Below, in pieces: positions 26,214-34,400 of a DNA stretch of 64,000 bases. Below the pieces are notes generated by a model, which made no database searches, had not been told where the DNA came from, and saw nothing but the letters and a program-made list of their open reading frames with translations. Numbering within the stretch: position 1 is the stretch's first letter; each line of letters opens with the position of its first letter. Made by a program: the position numbers and the translations under genes. The stretch is from positions 80,473 through 144,472 of the forward strand of contig JBFXGM010000008.1 in the NCBI GenBank assembly GCA_050178015.1, written 5' to 3'. The DNA comes from Gaoshiqia sp050178015 (GTDB lineage Bacteria > Bacteroidota > Bacteroidia > Bacteroidales > Prolixibacteraceae).

Positions 26214-27395
26214 TTAAACAAATTCAAGTTGAACTATCTTAAAGAAGCGTTCTTCCAGCAGCTTGACAATCCGCTTAACCACAAATTTGCGGATCTCCAG
26301 TTCCACCGGCTGGTCGGGGTCCTGGTGCGCCCAGTTGATGCGGGTGCCCACAATAATGTGGATGGTGTCGTGCTCCATCAACAGTTTCACCACCTCATCG
26401 GGCGGCGAATTGCCCAAGCGGGTGTCGCTGGTGTAAGTTTCCAGTATTTCTTCCACTTTCCCCATGGTCAGGATACCTTCGGTAACCATTTCGAAGCCTT
26501 CCATGTGGGCCACCGGCGGGATGGAAGCATCGGCATACCGGTGTTGGATGGCCACTTCCAGATTTAGTTCGCGGGCAATAATTTCGGCCGTGGTGCCGCC
26601 GCAAATGATTTTTTTTCCGGGAAAATCCTGCACCCGTTTTACAAATTCGAAATCTTTTATTTTGTAGAAGGGCGGACCGGTGATCAGCATAAACTCGCGC
26701 GGCTGACGAAAATAAACCACTCCGCAGCTGGTGTCGTCCTTCATCTCAAAGTTGTCGTTCATCGCGGCGTGGTTCAGGATCTTCCGGGCCAGTCGGGTGG
26801 CTGATATTTCGGGTTCGCGGGCGATTTGCTTTTGGGCAAACAGCGAAACTTCCGGTTGTCCCCACCCCATGGGGTGGCGCTTTCCTCCCAAACCGCTTTG
26901 GGTAACCCCATCGGTTAAAAAAAGGATACGGTCTTCTTTGACTGGTTTGAATTCGCGGATACGCAGGATTTTTCCGACATTTTCCTCGCCGCGGATATTC
27001 ATCTCGATTTCGCGCGGGGCAAAGGGTTGCCCGTTTCGCAGGATGATGGTGGGCGGGTTGTCGTAGTTGATGATGCGTACCAGCTCATCATTGTCAATTT
27101 CAATAATGGTGAAGGTGGCATAACTCTCTTTTCCCTCGCTGCTGCGGGGCAGCACCCGCATGAAAATGTTGGCCGCAATTTCGGGTTTGGTGTGGAATGA
27201 GGTGTAGTTGAGCGCCATCGAGGCGGTGAGCGTGGCCAGCACATTGGCCTTCACGCCATGACCAATGCCATCCGAAAGCACCAGGATGGTACGCCCTTCC
27301 TCACTGATGCGCCGGGTGTGGAACACATCGCCGCAAACCACTTCGCCCTTGGCTTGTTTTTGCTGAAAATCGATCTCAACATGAAAGTCAGCCAT
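26214..27395 (-). CDS. SpoIIE-type PP2C protein phosphatase
   Basis: A 393-residue serine/threonine phosphatase of the SpoIIE/RsbU class. Metal-binding motifs are GDVFHTRR near residue 23, LVLSDGIGHGVKA near 39-51 and INYDNPPTIILRNG near 112. The C-terminal 160 residues (from about 230) form an extra domain of unknown role. It overlaps the upstream PAS gene by one base (TAATG), so the two form a signal unit. With the nearby HATPase and SpoIIAA-like proteins it suggests partner-switch signalling linked to the hydrogenase. That link is inference from position. Confidence 0.85.
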   Translation of the reverse strand: MADFHVEIDFQQKQAKGEVVCGDVFHTRRISEEGRTILVLSDGIGHGVKANVLATLTASMALNYTSFHTKPEIAANIFMRVLPRSSEGKESYATFTIIEIDNDELVRIINYDNPPTIILRNGQPFAPREIEMNIRGEENVGKILRIREFKPVKEDRILFLTDGVTQSGLGGKRHPMGWGQPEVSLFAQKQIAREPEISATRLARKILNHAAMNDNFEMKDDTSCGVVYFRQPREFMLITGPPFYKIKDFEFVKRVQDFPGKKIICGGTTAEIIARELNLEVAIQHRYADASIPPVAHMEGFEMVTEGILTMGKVEEILETYTSDTRLGNSPPDEVVKLLMEHDTIHIIVGTRINWAHQDPDQPVELEIRKFVVKRIVKLLEERFFKIVQLEFV

Positions 27396-28324
27396 TAGTT
27401 TTCGTCCTCCCCGTATTTATATGATTCGATGATGGAATTGAGCAACTCTTCGGTGAGTGAGGCATTTTCGCCTAAAAGAAAGGCTATTTTTTGAACGGTT
27501 TCCAGGTTTTGCTTGTTAACCCGTTGTGCCCGGCTGATGATTTCCTCGCGCACCAGCGAGGGGGCCGACATGTCGCGGATAAGGGCGCCCACGACCCGGT
27601 TTTTGTAGATGGAAACTACCGAAATGTGCAGCAATTTGCTTTGAATTTTCAGGTCGCGCTCCAGCATGTTTTCGCCCGATACCATGATGGAGGCAAACAT
27701 CTTGTACACCACTTCGGGGACCAGCTCTTTCAGGTCGGCGCCAATCAGTCCGGGGATGGTTTCAAAAAGCTCTTCGATTTCTTCACCAAACAAGCGGGCA
27801 AAACCCTGGTTGCAGTCGATCACCTTGTACTCGTTGTCCACAATGATGACACCTGCCCTGATTTTATGCAGCATGGCCGAGGCGATCACGGTTGCTTCCT
27901 GTGCTTTTTCGAGCTTACGCTCGGCTTTTTTGCGGTCGGTAACATCGAAAATCGACCCGACGATGCCCATAGTTTTGCCGGCATCGTCGCGGATCACCGC
28001 CTTGTTGAACACCACATCGCGCATGGTGCCGTCGGGCAGGCGAAACTTGGTTTCGTAAGCCTGGTTGCCGGGACTGTCGAACAGTTCCTGGTCGCGGCGG
28101 GCATAAATTTCGGCAATCTCGGGCGGCTGCACGTCAAACACAGTTTTGCCGATAATCTGCTCTTTGGTGAGGCCGATAAAACTTTCGTGCGCCTTGTTGG
28201 TAGAGCGGTAAATGCCATGCACATCGCGGTAAAAGATGGGGATGGGCAGGGCATCTATGATTTTCTGGTGCAGCTCCGGGCTGTCGAACATGTCGGGCAG
28301 GAATGATTTCTCGTCGTAGATCAT
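27395..28324 (-). CDS. Double PAS-domain sensor protein
   Basis: A 309-residue protein with two PAS domains. The first (about 15-130) has ALPIPIFYRDVHGIYRSTNKAHESFIGLTKEQIIGKTVFD split over its length, with a PAC-type end DVTDRKKAERKLEKAQE. The second (about 145-260) reads IRAGVIIVDNEYKVIDCNQGFARLFGEE. There is no kinase or output domain, so it probably acts through the co-translated phosphatase. The ATG at 28324 is chosen; an in-frame TTG at 28348 adds eight residues. A redox or ligand signal is plausible but not shown. Confidence 0.8.
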   Translation of the reverse strand: MIYDEKSFLPDMFDSPELHQKIIDALPIPIFYRDVHGIYRSTNKAHESFIGLTKEQIIGKTVFDVQPPEIAEIYARRDQELFDSPGNQAYETKFRLPDGTMRDVVFNKAVIRDDAGKTMGIVGSIFDVTDRKKAERKLEKAQEATVIASAMLHKIRAGVIIVDNEYKVIDCNQGFARLFGEEIEELFETIPGLIGADLKELVPEVVYKMFASIMVSGENMLERDLKIQSKLLHISVVSIYKNRVVGALIRDMSAPSLVREEIISRAQRVNKQNLETVQKIAFLLGENASLTEELLNSIIESYKYGEDEN

Positions 28325-28445
28325 GTGTTTTGGCGTTTTCTGGTGCAACAGGTCACCGTTTTTGTTTCAGCTACCTAAAGGTATAAAAAGCCGCTGAATG
28401 TGAGCGGGGGCACTGGCAAAAGTTTTGGGTGCCGTGACCGGTATA

Positions 28446-29747
28446 CTACCGAAGGTTTTTCCTGATCCAATCCAAAACCTTATGACGGGTGGTAAGCGAA
28501 ATCCAATGTTCATTAACCGGGGTAATCAAAGCCTCCTTTTCACAATTCAACACATTGTAAACGATGTAGCTGGTGGTGGGCGGGCAAACATTGTCGTTGT
28601 ACCCCCAGGTCATAAACACGGGCACATTGATCCGTTTGGCGAAATTCACGACATCATAATATGCCAGTGTTTCCAGTTTCTCCGGGGTGTCCATCCCCGC
28701 AAAATTGGTAAAAAGATGCGGATAGCCGCCGGCGCGTCCGGCCTTATACCCGGCCATGTCGCTTAAGGCGGGATGGTTTGCGGCGCAAGCGGTCACTCTT
28801 TCATCCAGTCCGGCGGTAATCAGGGCCAAAGCCCCTCCCTGGCTCCCTCCCTGGGCAATCAGGTTTTTCCCGTCCCACTCCGGCAGGGTGGTTAAATAAT
28901 CCAAGGCACGGACACAAGCCAGATATACTTTTTTCATGTAGTAGGAATCCCTGTTATCCAGCCCATTGACCAGATAACTGTTGTTGCCGTTGCCAAAAGC
29001 CTGACTGACTTCTTTATATGTTTCAGCATCCAGATCGGGTCGGATACCATGAATTTCCATATCGAAACGGATGAAGCCGCTCTCGGCATAAAAGATATCT
29101 TTCAGCGGGTTCATGGGTTTGATCCCTGCGCCCGGTGGCGAAAGGACGACCGGGTACTTGCCTTCTTTTTTGGGAAGGGTGAGGTAGCCATACACAAAAC
29201 TCCCTTTTTTATATGCCTGCAATTTTACCAGGTAGCAGTCCACCAGGTCGCTTGAATACTCGGGCACGAAAACTTTTTCCACGTCCATCGGGCACTTGGC
29301 GGCATCTTCCTTCGCCTTCTCCCAGAAATTGACAAAATCATCTGGAAATTTGGTGTAAGGGGCTAGTTTTTCGGGCTCAAAACCAACTTTGATATGGTGT
29401 TTATACTCCACCCCGTGCAGCGAAACCTTTAGCTGGCAATCTTTAAAGCCTGGTTCCGGCATCGTGCCCATCGAAATTATCGCCTGGCCATTTTTAAGTT
29501 TTGCTGTTCCGTTTTTCTCGCTTGGCATCATTTCGGGGCCAATGCTGTAGTAAATTTCCAAATTGTCCTGCAAAATCCCGTATTCATATAGTGAAACGGC
29601 AATTTTTGCTTCCTCATTTAGTTGATAGAGCCAATTGGCGTGGTCGGGGGTGGTTACCCACAGCACGTCGCTTTGGTATGGGTAATTTTGCGCATAAGGG
29701 GTGTGAAAGGCCAATAGGCAGAGTACGAGTAATATAACTTTATTCAT
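28446..29747 (-). CDS. CE7-type acetyl xylan esterase
   Basis: A 433-residue secreted alpha/beta-hydrolase with a signal peptide (about 1-19). An N-terminal beta domain precedes the AXE1 domain (about 125-430). The nucleophile motif is GGSQGG, the acid lies in TWGYNDNVCPP, and the histidine is in the C-terminal NEHWISLTTRH. It should remove acetyl groups from xylan fragments. It sits between the phosphatase-PAS pair and the rest of the hydrogenase regulatory genes, with which it has no obvious link. Confidence 0.85.
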   Translation of the reverse strand: MNKVILLVLCLLAFHTPYAQNYPYQSDVLWVTTPDHANWLYQLNEEAKIAVSLYEYGILQDNLEIYYSIGPEMMPSEKNGTAKLKNGQAIISMGTMPEPGFKDCQLKVSLHGVEYKHHIKVGFEPEKLAPYTKFPDDFVNFWEKAKEDAAKCPMDVEKVFVPEYSSDLVDCYLVKLQAYKKGSFVYGYLTLPKKEGKYPVVLSPPGAGIKPMNPLKDIFYAESGFIRFDMEIHGIRPDLDAETYKEVSQAFGNGNNSYLVNGLDNRDSYYMKKVYLACVRALDYLTTLPEWDGKNLIAQGGSQGGALALITAGLDERVTACAANHPALSDMAGYKAGRAGGYPHLFTNFAGMDTPEKLETLAYYDVVNFAKRINVPVFMTWGYNDNVCPPTTSYIVYNVLNCEKEALITPVNEHWISLTTRHKVLDWIRKNLR

Positions 29748-30095
29748 AATTATTGATTTTTGTCTTTTTACTGATTGAAAATCGATGGAAATATGTCACT
29801 GTGGGCAGCAAATACGTTTCCGCAGCCCAAATTACAAAATAGTTCCAATCTATCAGGTTGGTTCTGATAATTTGTACGGGTTTTACAATACGGCACTCAG
29901 TTACCGACCGGGATTCTGTGTCCTTGTCTGCTGCCGGGTGAAAAGTCAAAAAGCGGTAGTAAATAGTAAAAAGCCGACTGAAGATAATGTCTAATGACTA
30001 TTAACCAATAACCAATGACATCTGACAACTGCCGTTCCCCACTATTTCAAATCAGTCTAAATTTCAGGCTTTAGCGAATAATCTGGGTGAAATTT

Positions 30096-30126
30096 TCTGC
30101 CATTTGCCGGTTTTCAGTCATATTTG
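30096..30126 (+). promoter_or_regulatory. Candidate promoter of the hydrogenase-regulator operon
   Basis: CATATTTG at 30119-30126 matches TAnnTTTG except for the first base, and TCTG at 30096-30099 stands at the 19-bp spacing (three of four to TTTG). It lies 20 bp before the first DRTGG gene. The rest of the gap 29748-30095 has no gene and only low-complexity CAATGAC-like strings near 29985-30025. Confidence 0.4.
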
Positions 30127-30145
30127 CACAAACAACCAAACACAC

Positions 30146-30490
30146 ATGAGAGTCGCTGAAATCTGCGAGTTACTGTCGGCCACAGTGATTTGCGGAAACA
30201 AACATGACAACGTTCATCTGGAAAAAGGGTACAGCTCCGATTTAATGAGCGACGTGCTGACCCTGGACACGGACAACCTGTTGCTGATTACCGGGATGTG
30301 CAACCTGCAAACCATCCGCACGGCCGAAGTGGCAGACATCCGGTTTATTGTTTTTGTGCGCAACAAAAAGGCCAGCGAAGAAATGCTGGTATTGGCCAGG
30401 GAGCATGGCATCTGTATTATGGAATCGCCGTTCACCCTTTTTAAGGCCAGCGGTTTGCTGTATATGGCCGGATTAAAACCCGTTTATTGA
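30146..30490 (+). CDS. DRTGG-domain protein 1
   Basis: A 114-residue protein of the small stand-alone DRTGG type, marked by GYSSDLMSDVLTLDTDNLLLITG near residues 29-51 and EVADIRFIVFVRNKKAS. Such domains resemble the regulatory domain found with CBS and phosphotransacetylase proteins; their ligand is unknown. It is the first of six overlapping genes ahead of the hydrogenase. The stop overlaps the next start (TGATG). The ATG at 30146 follows the promoter-like element. Confidence 0.75.
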   Translation: MRVAEICELLSATVICGNKHDNVHLEKGYSSDLMSDVLTLDTDNLLLITGMCNLQTIRTAEVADIRFIVFVRNKKASEEMLVLAREHGICIMESPFTLFKASGLLYMAGLKPVY

Positions 30491-30900
30491 TGGAACTGAG
30501 CTTTTCGATTCAAGGGGGGGATTTCACCCGGGCAGGACACGCGTCGAGTGAAGTGAAAAATAAGTTGAAGCAATTGGGAATCGATGCCAAATGTATCAAA
30601 AGCATTGTTATTGCCCTTTACGAAGCCGAGGTAAACGTGGTAGCCCATGCTTGGAGCGGCGATATCCGGGTGGAAATCGATAAAGACAAAATACAGACAA
30701 AAATCACGGATAAAGGGCCAGGAATTCCCGATATTGAACTGGCCATGCAGGAAGGTTATTCCACCGCCAGCAAGGAGGTGAGAGAAATGGGGTTCGGCGC
30801 CGGGATGGGGCTGTCGAATATGAAAAAGAACACCGACGTGCTGAACATCGAATCGGTGGTTGGAGAAGGAACCACAGTAACCATGATCAATTATTTCTGA
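30490..30900 (+). CDS. RsbW-like HATPase (serine kinase/anti-sigma type)
   Basis: A 136-residue single-domain GHKL ATPase. The N-box region is IALYEAEVNVVAHA, followed by KITDKGPGIPDIE (G1 box) and GFGAGMGLSNMKKNTD (G2 box). It lacks a dimerisation/phosphotransfer domain, as in RsbW and SpoIIAB. In partner switching such a protein phosphorylates a STAS antagonist or binds a target. It overlaps both neighbours by one base, implying co-translation. Confidence 0.8.
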   Translation: MELSFSIQGGDFTRAGHASSEVKNKLKQLGIDAKCIKSIVIALYEAEVNVVAHAWSGDIRVEIDKDKIQTKITDKGPGIPDIELAMQEGYSTASKEVREMGFGAGMGLSNMKKNTDVLNIESVVGEGTTVTMINYF

Positions 30901-32276
30901 TGCCCGCTACACCCATATATCATGCGCTGAAAGTAGATGCCCGAAAATGTATCGGTTGCACCCACTGTATGCAGGTGTGTCCTACCGAGGCCATCCGCGT
31001 ACGCAATGGGTTGGCCGCCATTCAGCAAAAGCGCTGTGTGGATTGCGGCAACTGCATGCGGGCTTGTCCGGCCCATGCCATTTATGTCGAGCAGGACGAC
31101 CTGGATAAAATAAAAGCCTTCAAGTATCGCGTGGTGCTGTTCCCCTCGGTGATGATCGGCCAGTTTCCCGAGAAATATACCGAAGACCAGATTTACGATG
31201 CCGTGCTGAAGGTGGGTTTCACCCATGTATTTGAGGTGGAACAACCGATTGGTTTTCTGAAGGACTCGATCCGGGAGTATCGGCGCCGGAACAAAAAGCA
31301 CAAACCGCACATTTCCACCTTCTGCCCCTCGGTAGTCCGGCTCATCCAGCTGCGATACCCTTCATTGATCGACCACCTGATTTTGCGGAAAGCGCCGCAC
31401 GACCTGGGCGCCCATTTTGCCATCGAACAGTTGAAAAAGCAGGGGGCCACCGAAGACGAGATTGGTCTGTTTTACGTTACGCCCTGCATTGCCAAAATGA
31501 CCTCGGTAAAAAGTCCGCTGGGCGAAAAAGAATCGATTGTTGACGGCATTATCAACATGAACGAGCTGTATAACCGGGTGATGAAAAACATCAGCACCAA
31601 AGAGGCGCCTGATATCAGCGACCAGCGGGAAATGCTCACGCGCGACGGCATCCTGTGGAGCCTCACCCGTGGCGAGGCCAAACATTTTGGCGAACGCAGC
31701 ATGGCCATCGACGGCATTCACAATGTGATCAAATTCTTGGAACGCTTGGAAAATGAGGAAGTCCCCGAGCTGGATTTTCTGGAGCTACGTGCCTGCGACC
31801 AAAGTTGTGCGGGTGGCAACCTGATGTCGGGGAACCGTTTTCTAACTGTGGAACGCCTGGAAAATCGAGCCAAACGCTATCCGCCTGCCTTCAAGTTTAA
31901 AAACCATCCCGTGCAGCAGGATGCCTCAAGTATTAAGCCGAAATTGGTGGCCGATAAAATTCAGCCCAAACCGGTATTCCAACTTGATGAAGACCGCGAG
32001 CGGGCGCTCGAAAAAATGAACAAGGCGCAGCGCATCATCTGCTTTCTGCCCGGTATTGATTGCGGAGCATGCGGAGCGCCCAATTGCCAGGCCTTGGCCG
32101 AAGATATGGCTTGCGGGCAGGCAAAAATGTCCGACTGTATATTCCTGCAACAATTGTGGCAGGACGAACATAAAATAAGTACCTCCAAAGCCCTTCAAAA
32201 TGTGGAGCGCAAGTGGGGGAAAGACCGTTTTAAAGCTGATTGTAATAAAAGAGGAAAAAGAAATGAAGGTTTCTGA
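30900..32276 (+). CDS. [FeFe]-hydrogenase-like iron-sulfur sensory protein
   Basis: A 458-residue Fe-S protein. Residues 17-27 and 46-56 form two ferredoxin-type [4Fe-4S] motifs. The middle is a hydrogenase large-subunit-like domain with FCPSVV (Cys142), TPCIAK (Cys196) and RACDQSCAGG (Cys299, Cys303). These four match the H-cluster cubane ligands, but the first Cys of the usual TSCCP is Phe141. The tail has a CxxCxxxxC...C cluster motif (388, 391, 396, 413). It is better read as a sensor or electron-relay relative than as a working hydrogenase, since the proton-relay Cys and the L3 glycine run are missing. Confidence 0.75.
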   Translation: MPATPIYHALKVDARKCIGCTHCMQVCPTEAIRVRNGLAAIQQKRCVDCGNCMRACPAHAIYVEQDDLDKIKAFKYRVVLFPSVMIGQFPEKYTEDQIYDAVLKVGFTHVFEVEQPIGFLKDSIREYRRRNKKHKPHISTFCPSVVRLIQLRYPSLIDHLILRKAPHDLGAHFAIEQLKKQGATEDEIGLFYVTPCIAKMTSVKSPLGEKESIVDGIINMNELYNRVMKNISTKEAPDISDQREMLTRDGILWSLTRGEAKHFGERSMAIDGIHNVIKFLERLENEEVPELDFLELRACDQSCAGGNLMSGNRFLTVERLENRAKRYPPAFKFKNHPVQQDASSIKPKLVADKIQPKPVFQLDEDRERALEKMNKAQRIICFLPGIDCGACGAPNCQALAEDMACGQAKMSDCIFLQQLWQDEHKISTSKALQNVERKWGKDRFKADCNKRGKRNEGF

Positions 32277-32604
32277 TCTGGTAGAAAAATTAGGGTTGAA
32301 AGTCATTTCCGGCGAGAAAGGGCTTGACCGCGTTGTGGACGGAGCATACGTTTCCGATTTGTTGAGTGATGTGATGGGGAATGCCCGCGAAAATCAGGTG
32401 TGGATTACCCTGCAAGTCCATCAGAATGTGATGGCCATTGCTTCGCTGAAGGATTTGGCTGCCGTCATTCTGGTGAAAGGCCTAACCGCCAACGAAAACA
32501 CCATTCAACACAGTAATGAGGAGCAAATACCCATTCTCTCAACCACGCTTCCAACCTTTGATACGGCTGGTAAATTGTATGAATTGTTGCATGCTGAAAA
32601 ATGA
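32263..32604 (+). CDS. DRTGG-domain protein 2
   Basis: A 113-residue paralogue of the first DRTGG protein: DGAYVSDLLSDVMGNARENQ near residues 27-46, followed by LAAVILVKG. It starts inside the end of the hydrogenase-like gene (14-bp overlap), with a purine-rich GAGGAAAAAG just before the ATG. It overlaps the PHP gene by four bases. Having two such proteins in one operon suggests a heteromer or two sensed states. Confidence 0.75.
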   Translation: MKVSDLVEKLGLKVISGEKGLDRVVDGAYVSDLLSDVMGNARENQVWITLQVHQNVMAIASLKDLAAVILVKGLTANENTIQHSNEEQIPILSTTLPTFDTAGKLYELLHAEK

Positions 32605-33344
32605 AAAAATACAGGGCTGATCTCCATCTGCACACGGTTTTGTCCCCCTGCGCCGATCTGGAAATGAGTCCCGATCAAATTGTGCGGCTGGCCAAAAAAC
32701 GAGGGATCGACATCATTGCCATAACCGACCACAACAGTACCCGGCAGTGCGACATGGTCCGAAAAGTGGCCGAAGGTTCCGGATTGATGGTGATTAATGG
32801 TTGCGAGGTGAACAGCCGCGAAGAAGTTCACGCCCTCTGCCTGTTCGAAGACGATTATACCCGCAATGAGTTCCAGAAGTTTTTGGACCATTACTTGCCG
32901 AAACTGCCCAATCAGCCTGAATATTCGGGCTATCAGATTCTGGTGGACGAAAACAACGGCATCACCGAAGAAATTCCATTTTTCCTGGGCAACGGATTGG
33001 ATGTTGGACTGGAGGAGATTGAACAATTTACCCATCAATTGAATGGTCTGTTCATCCCGGCGCACATCGACCGGCCTATCAACAGCATTTTCAGCCAGCT
33101 GGGTTTTTTGCCCCATGAGCTGCACGTTGATGCCCTGCAAATAAGCCGGCAGTCTGACGAAGCCCACATCCGAAGACTCTACGACATTCACGACGACATT
33201 ACGCTCATCAAGGCCTCGGATGCCCATTATCCGGAAGACATTGGTTCGGCCTGTTCTGTTTTCTTTCTGAATGAACCCACTTTTCAGGAAATACGATGGG
33301 CACTCAATCAAAAAAACGGACGGACAGTAAAAATTGAAGCATGA
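32601..33344 (+). CDS. PHP-domain phosphoesterase
   Basis: A 247-residue PHP protein with the expected metal ligands: ADLHLHTVLSPCAD (residues about 6-19), IAITDHNSTRQ, NGCEVNSREEVHAL, IPAHIDRP and KASDAHYPEDIG. The family hydrolyses phosphoesters, including nucleotides. In this operon it may make or destroy a signal nucleotide, which is inference. ATGA overlaps join it to both neighbours. Confidence 0.8.
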   Translation: MKKYRADLHLHTVLSPCADLEMSPDQIVRLAKKRGIDIIAITDHNSTRQCDMVRKVAEGSGLMVINGCEVNSREEVHALCLFEDDYTRNEFQKFLDHYLPKLPNQPEYSGYQILVDENNGITEEIPFFLGNGLDVGLEEIEQFTHQLNGLFIPAHIDRPINSIFSQLGFLPHELHVDALQISRQSDEAHIRRLYDIHDDITLIKASDAHYPEDIGSACSVFFLNEPTFQEIRWALNQKNGRTVKIEA

Positions 33345-33889
33345 CGGAACTGGCACTGCACATACTCGATATTGCACAAAACTCCATTCGCGCAAAAGCG
33401 TCAATGGTGGAAATCACCATCACCGAAGAGCCGCAACACGACCGCTATGTGATCGAAATTTCGGACAACGGCCCGGGCATGGACGAACATACTCTGACAC
33501 GGGTGGGCGATCCTTTTTTTACCTCGCGGACAACCCGAAAGGTAGGGCTGGGCATCCCGCTGTTCCGGCAAAATGCCGAACTGGCAGGCGGCTCGCTCCA
33601 AATCGAATCCGAACCCGGAAAAGGCACTCACCTAAAAGCCATTTTCGGCTTCAGTCATGTTGATCGCCCCATATTGGGCGATATGGCCGGCACCTTACTG
33701 ATTTTGCTGACCAACGAAAACCAAACAGAAATCGTATATAAACATCAAACACCAGCGGGTGAATATGAATTTGATTCGCGCGAAGTGAAAAAAGTGCTGG
33801 AAGGGACTTCAGTTAACTCGCCCGGGATCCGCAATTTCTTGCTGGAAATGATTCGCGAAAACCTGGAACAAATCCAAATAAGCGAATGA
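33341..33889 (+). CDS. Stand-alone HATPase domain protein
   Basis: A 182-residue GHKL ATPase: LHILDIAQNSIRA (N box), EISDNGPGMDE (G1), TSRTTRKVGLGIPLF (G2) and SEPGKGTHLKA. It resembles the catalytic half of a histidine kinase but has no phosphoacceptor domain. The last 60 residues are a separate small domain. It is the last gene of the overlapping regulatory operon, with a 98-bp gap before the hydrogenase structural genes. Confidence 0.8.
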   Translation: MTELALHILDIAQNSIRAKASMVEITITEEPQHDRYVIEISDNGPGMDEHTLTRVGDPFFTSRTTRKVGLGIPLFRQNAELAGGSLQIESEPGKGTHLKAIFGFSHVDRPILGDMAGTLLILLTNENQTEIVYKHQTPAGEYEFDSREVKKVLEGTSVNSPGIRNFLLEMIRENLEQIQISE

Positions 33890-33987
33890 TGATAATTATT
33901 AGATATTTATTGACCCGATTGACAGATCTTTGAGGAATCAACAAACACATAACCAACAAATTAAAACACAACTGACATCTTTTAAAA

Positions 33988-34383
33988 ATGACAAAAATCA
34001 AATCACTGGCTGACCTGAGAAAACTGAAAGACGAAGTTCAGTCGAAAATCAAGCTGAGAGAAAAAGGCGACCACCCCGAGAACCTGATCCAGATCAAAGT
34101 GTCGATGGCCACTTGCGGAATTGCATCCGGCGCAAAAGACACGATGAACTTTCTGATTGAAGAGCTCGACCACCAAGGAATTGATGCCGTTGTTACCCAA
34201 ACGGGCTGCATGGGCTATTGCTATGCAGAACCCACCATCGAACTGCTGATCCCCGGCCAGGAACCGGTGATTTACGGCTATGTGGACAAGGCCAAGGCCC
34301 GGGAGATCATCGATAAGCACATCAAGCTGAACGAAATGGTGGATGGCATCATTCCGGTTACCTACAAAAAGATTGACGAATAA
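33988..34383 (+). CDS. Thioredoxin-like [2Fe-2S] ferredoxin protein
   Basis: A 131-residue protein with the thioredoxin-like [2Fe-2S] fold of the NuoE C-terminal domain. Ligand cysteines lie in SMATCGIASGAKD and TQTGCMGYCYAEP. It begins the hydrogenase structural operon, 17 bp before hydB. It may be an extra electron carrier of the complex; comparable small subunits occur in some HydABCD-type enzymes. Confidence 0.8.
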   Translation: MTKIKSLADLRKLKDEVQSKIKLREKGDHPENLIQIKVSMATCGIASGAKDTMNFLIEELDHQGIDAVVTQTGCMGYCYAEPTIELLIPGQEPVIYGYVDKAKAREIIDKHIKLNEMVDGIIPVTYKKIDE

Positions 34384-34400
34384 TAAACTTCATCAGAAAA

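Noticed and set aside
27491..28306. 271-codon plus-strand frame antisense to the PAS gene
   Set aside because: The minus-strand frame encodes clear PAS domains; the plus-strand product is compositionally odd and matches nothing known to me.
29785..29994. 69-codon frame in the divergent gap before the DRTGG gene
   Set aside because: No motif, no start signal and low-complexity ends; probably non-coding.
30900..32276. Second catalytic [FeFe]-hydrogenase
   Set aside because: The first Cys of TSCCP is Phe and the L3 glycine motif is missing, so catalysis is not supported.
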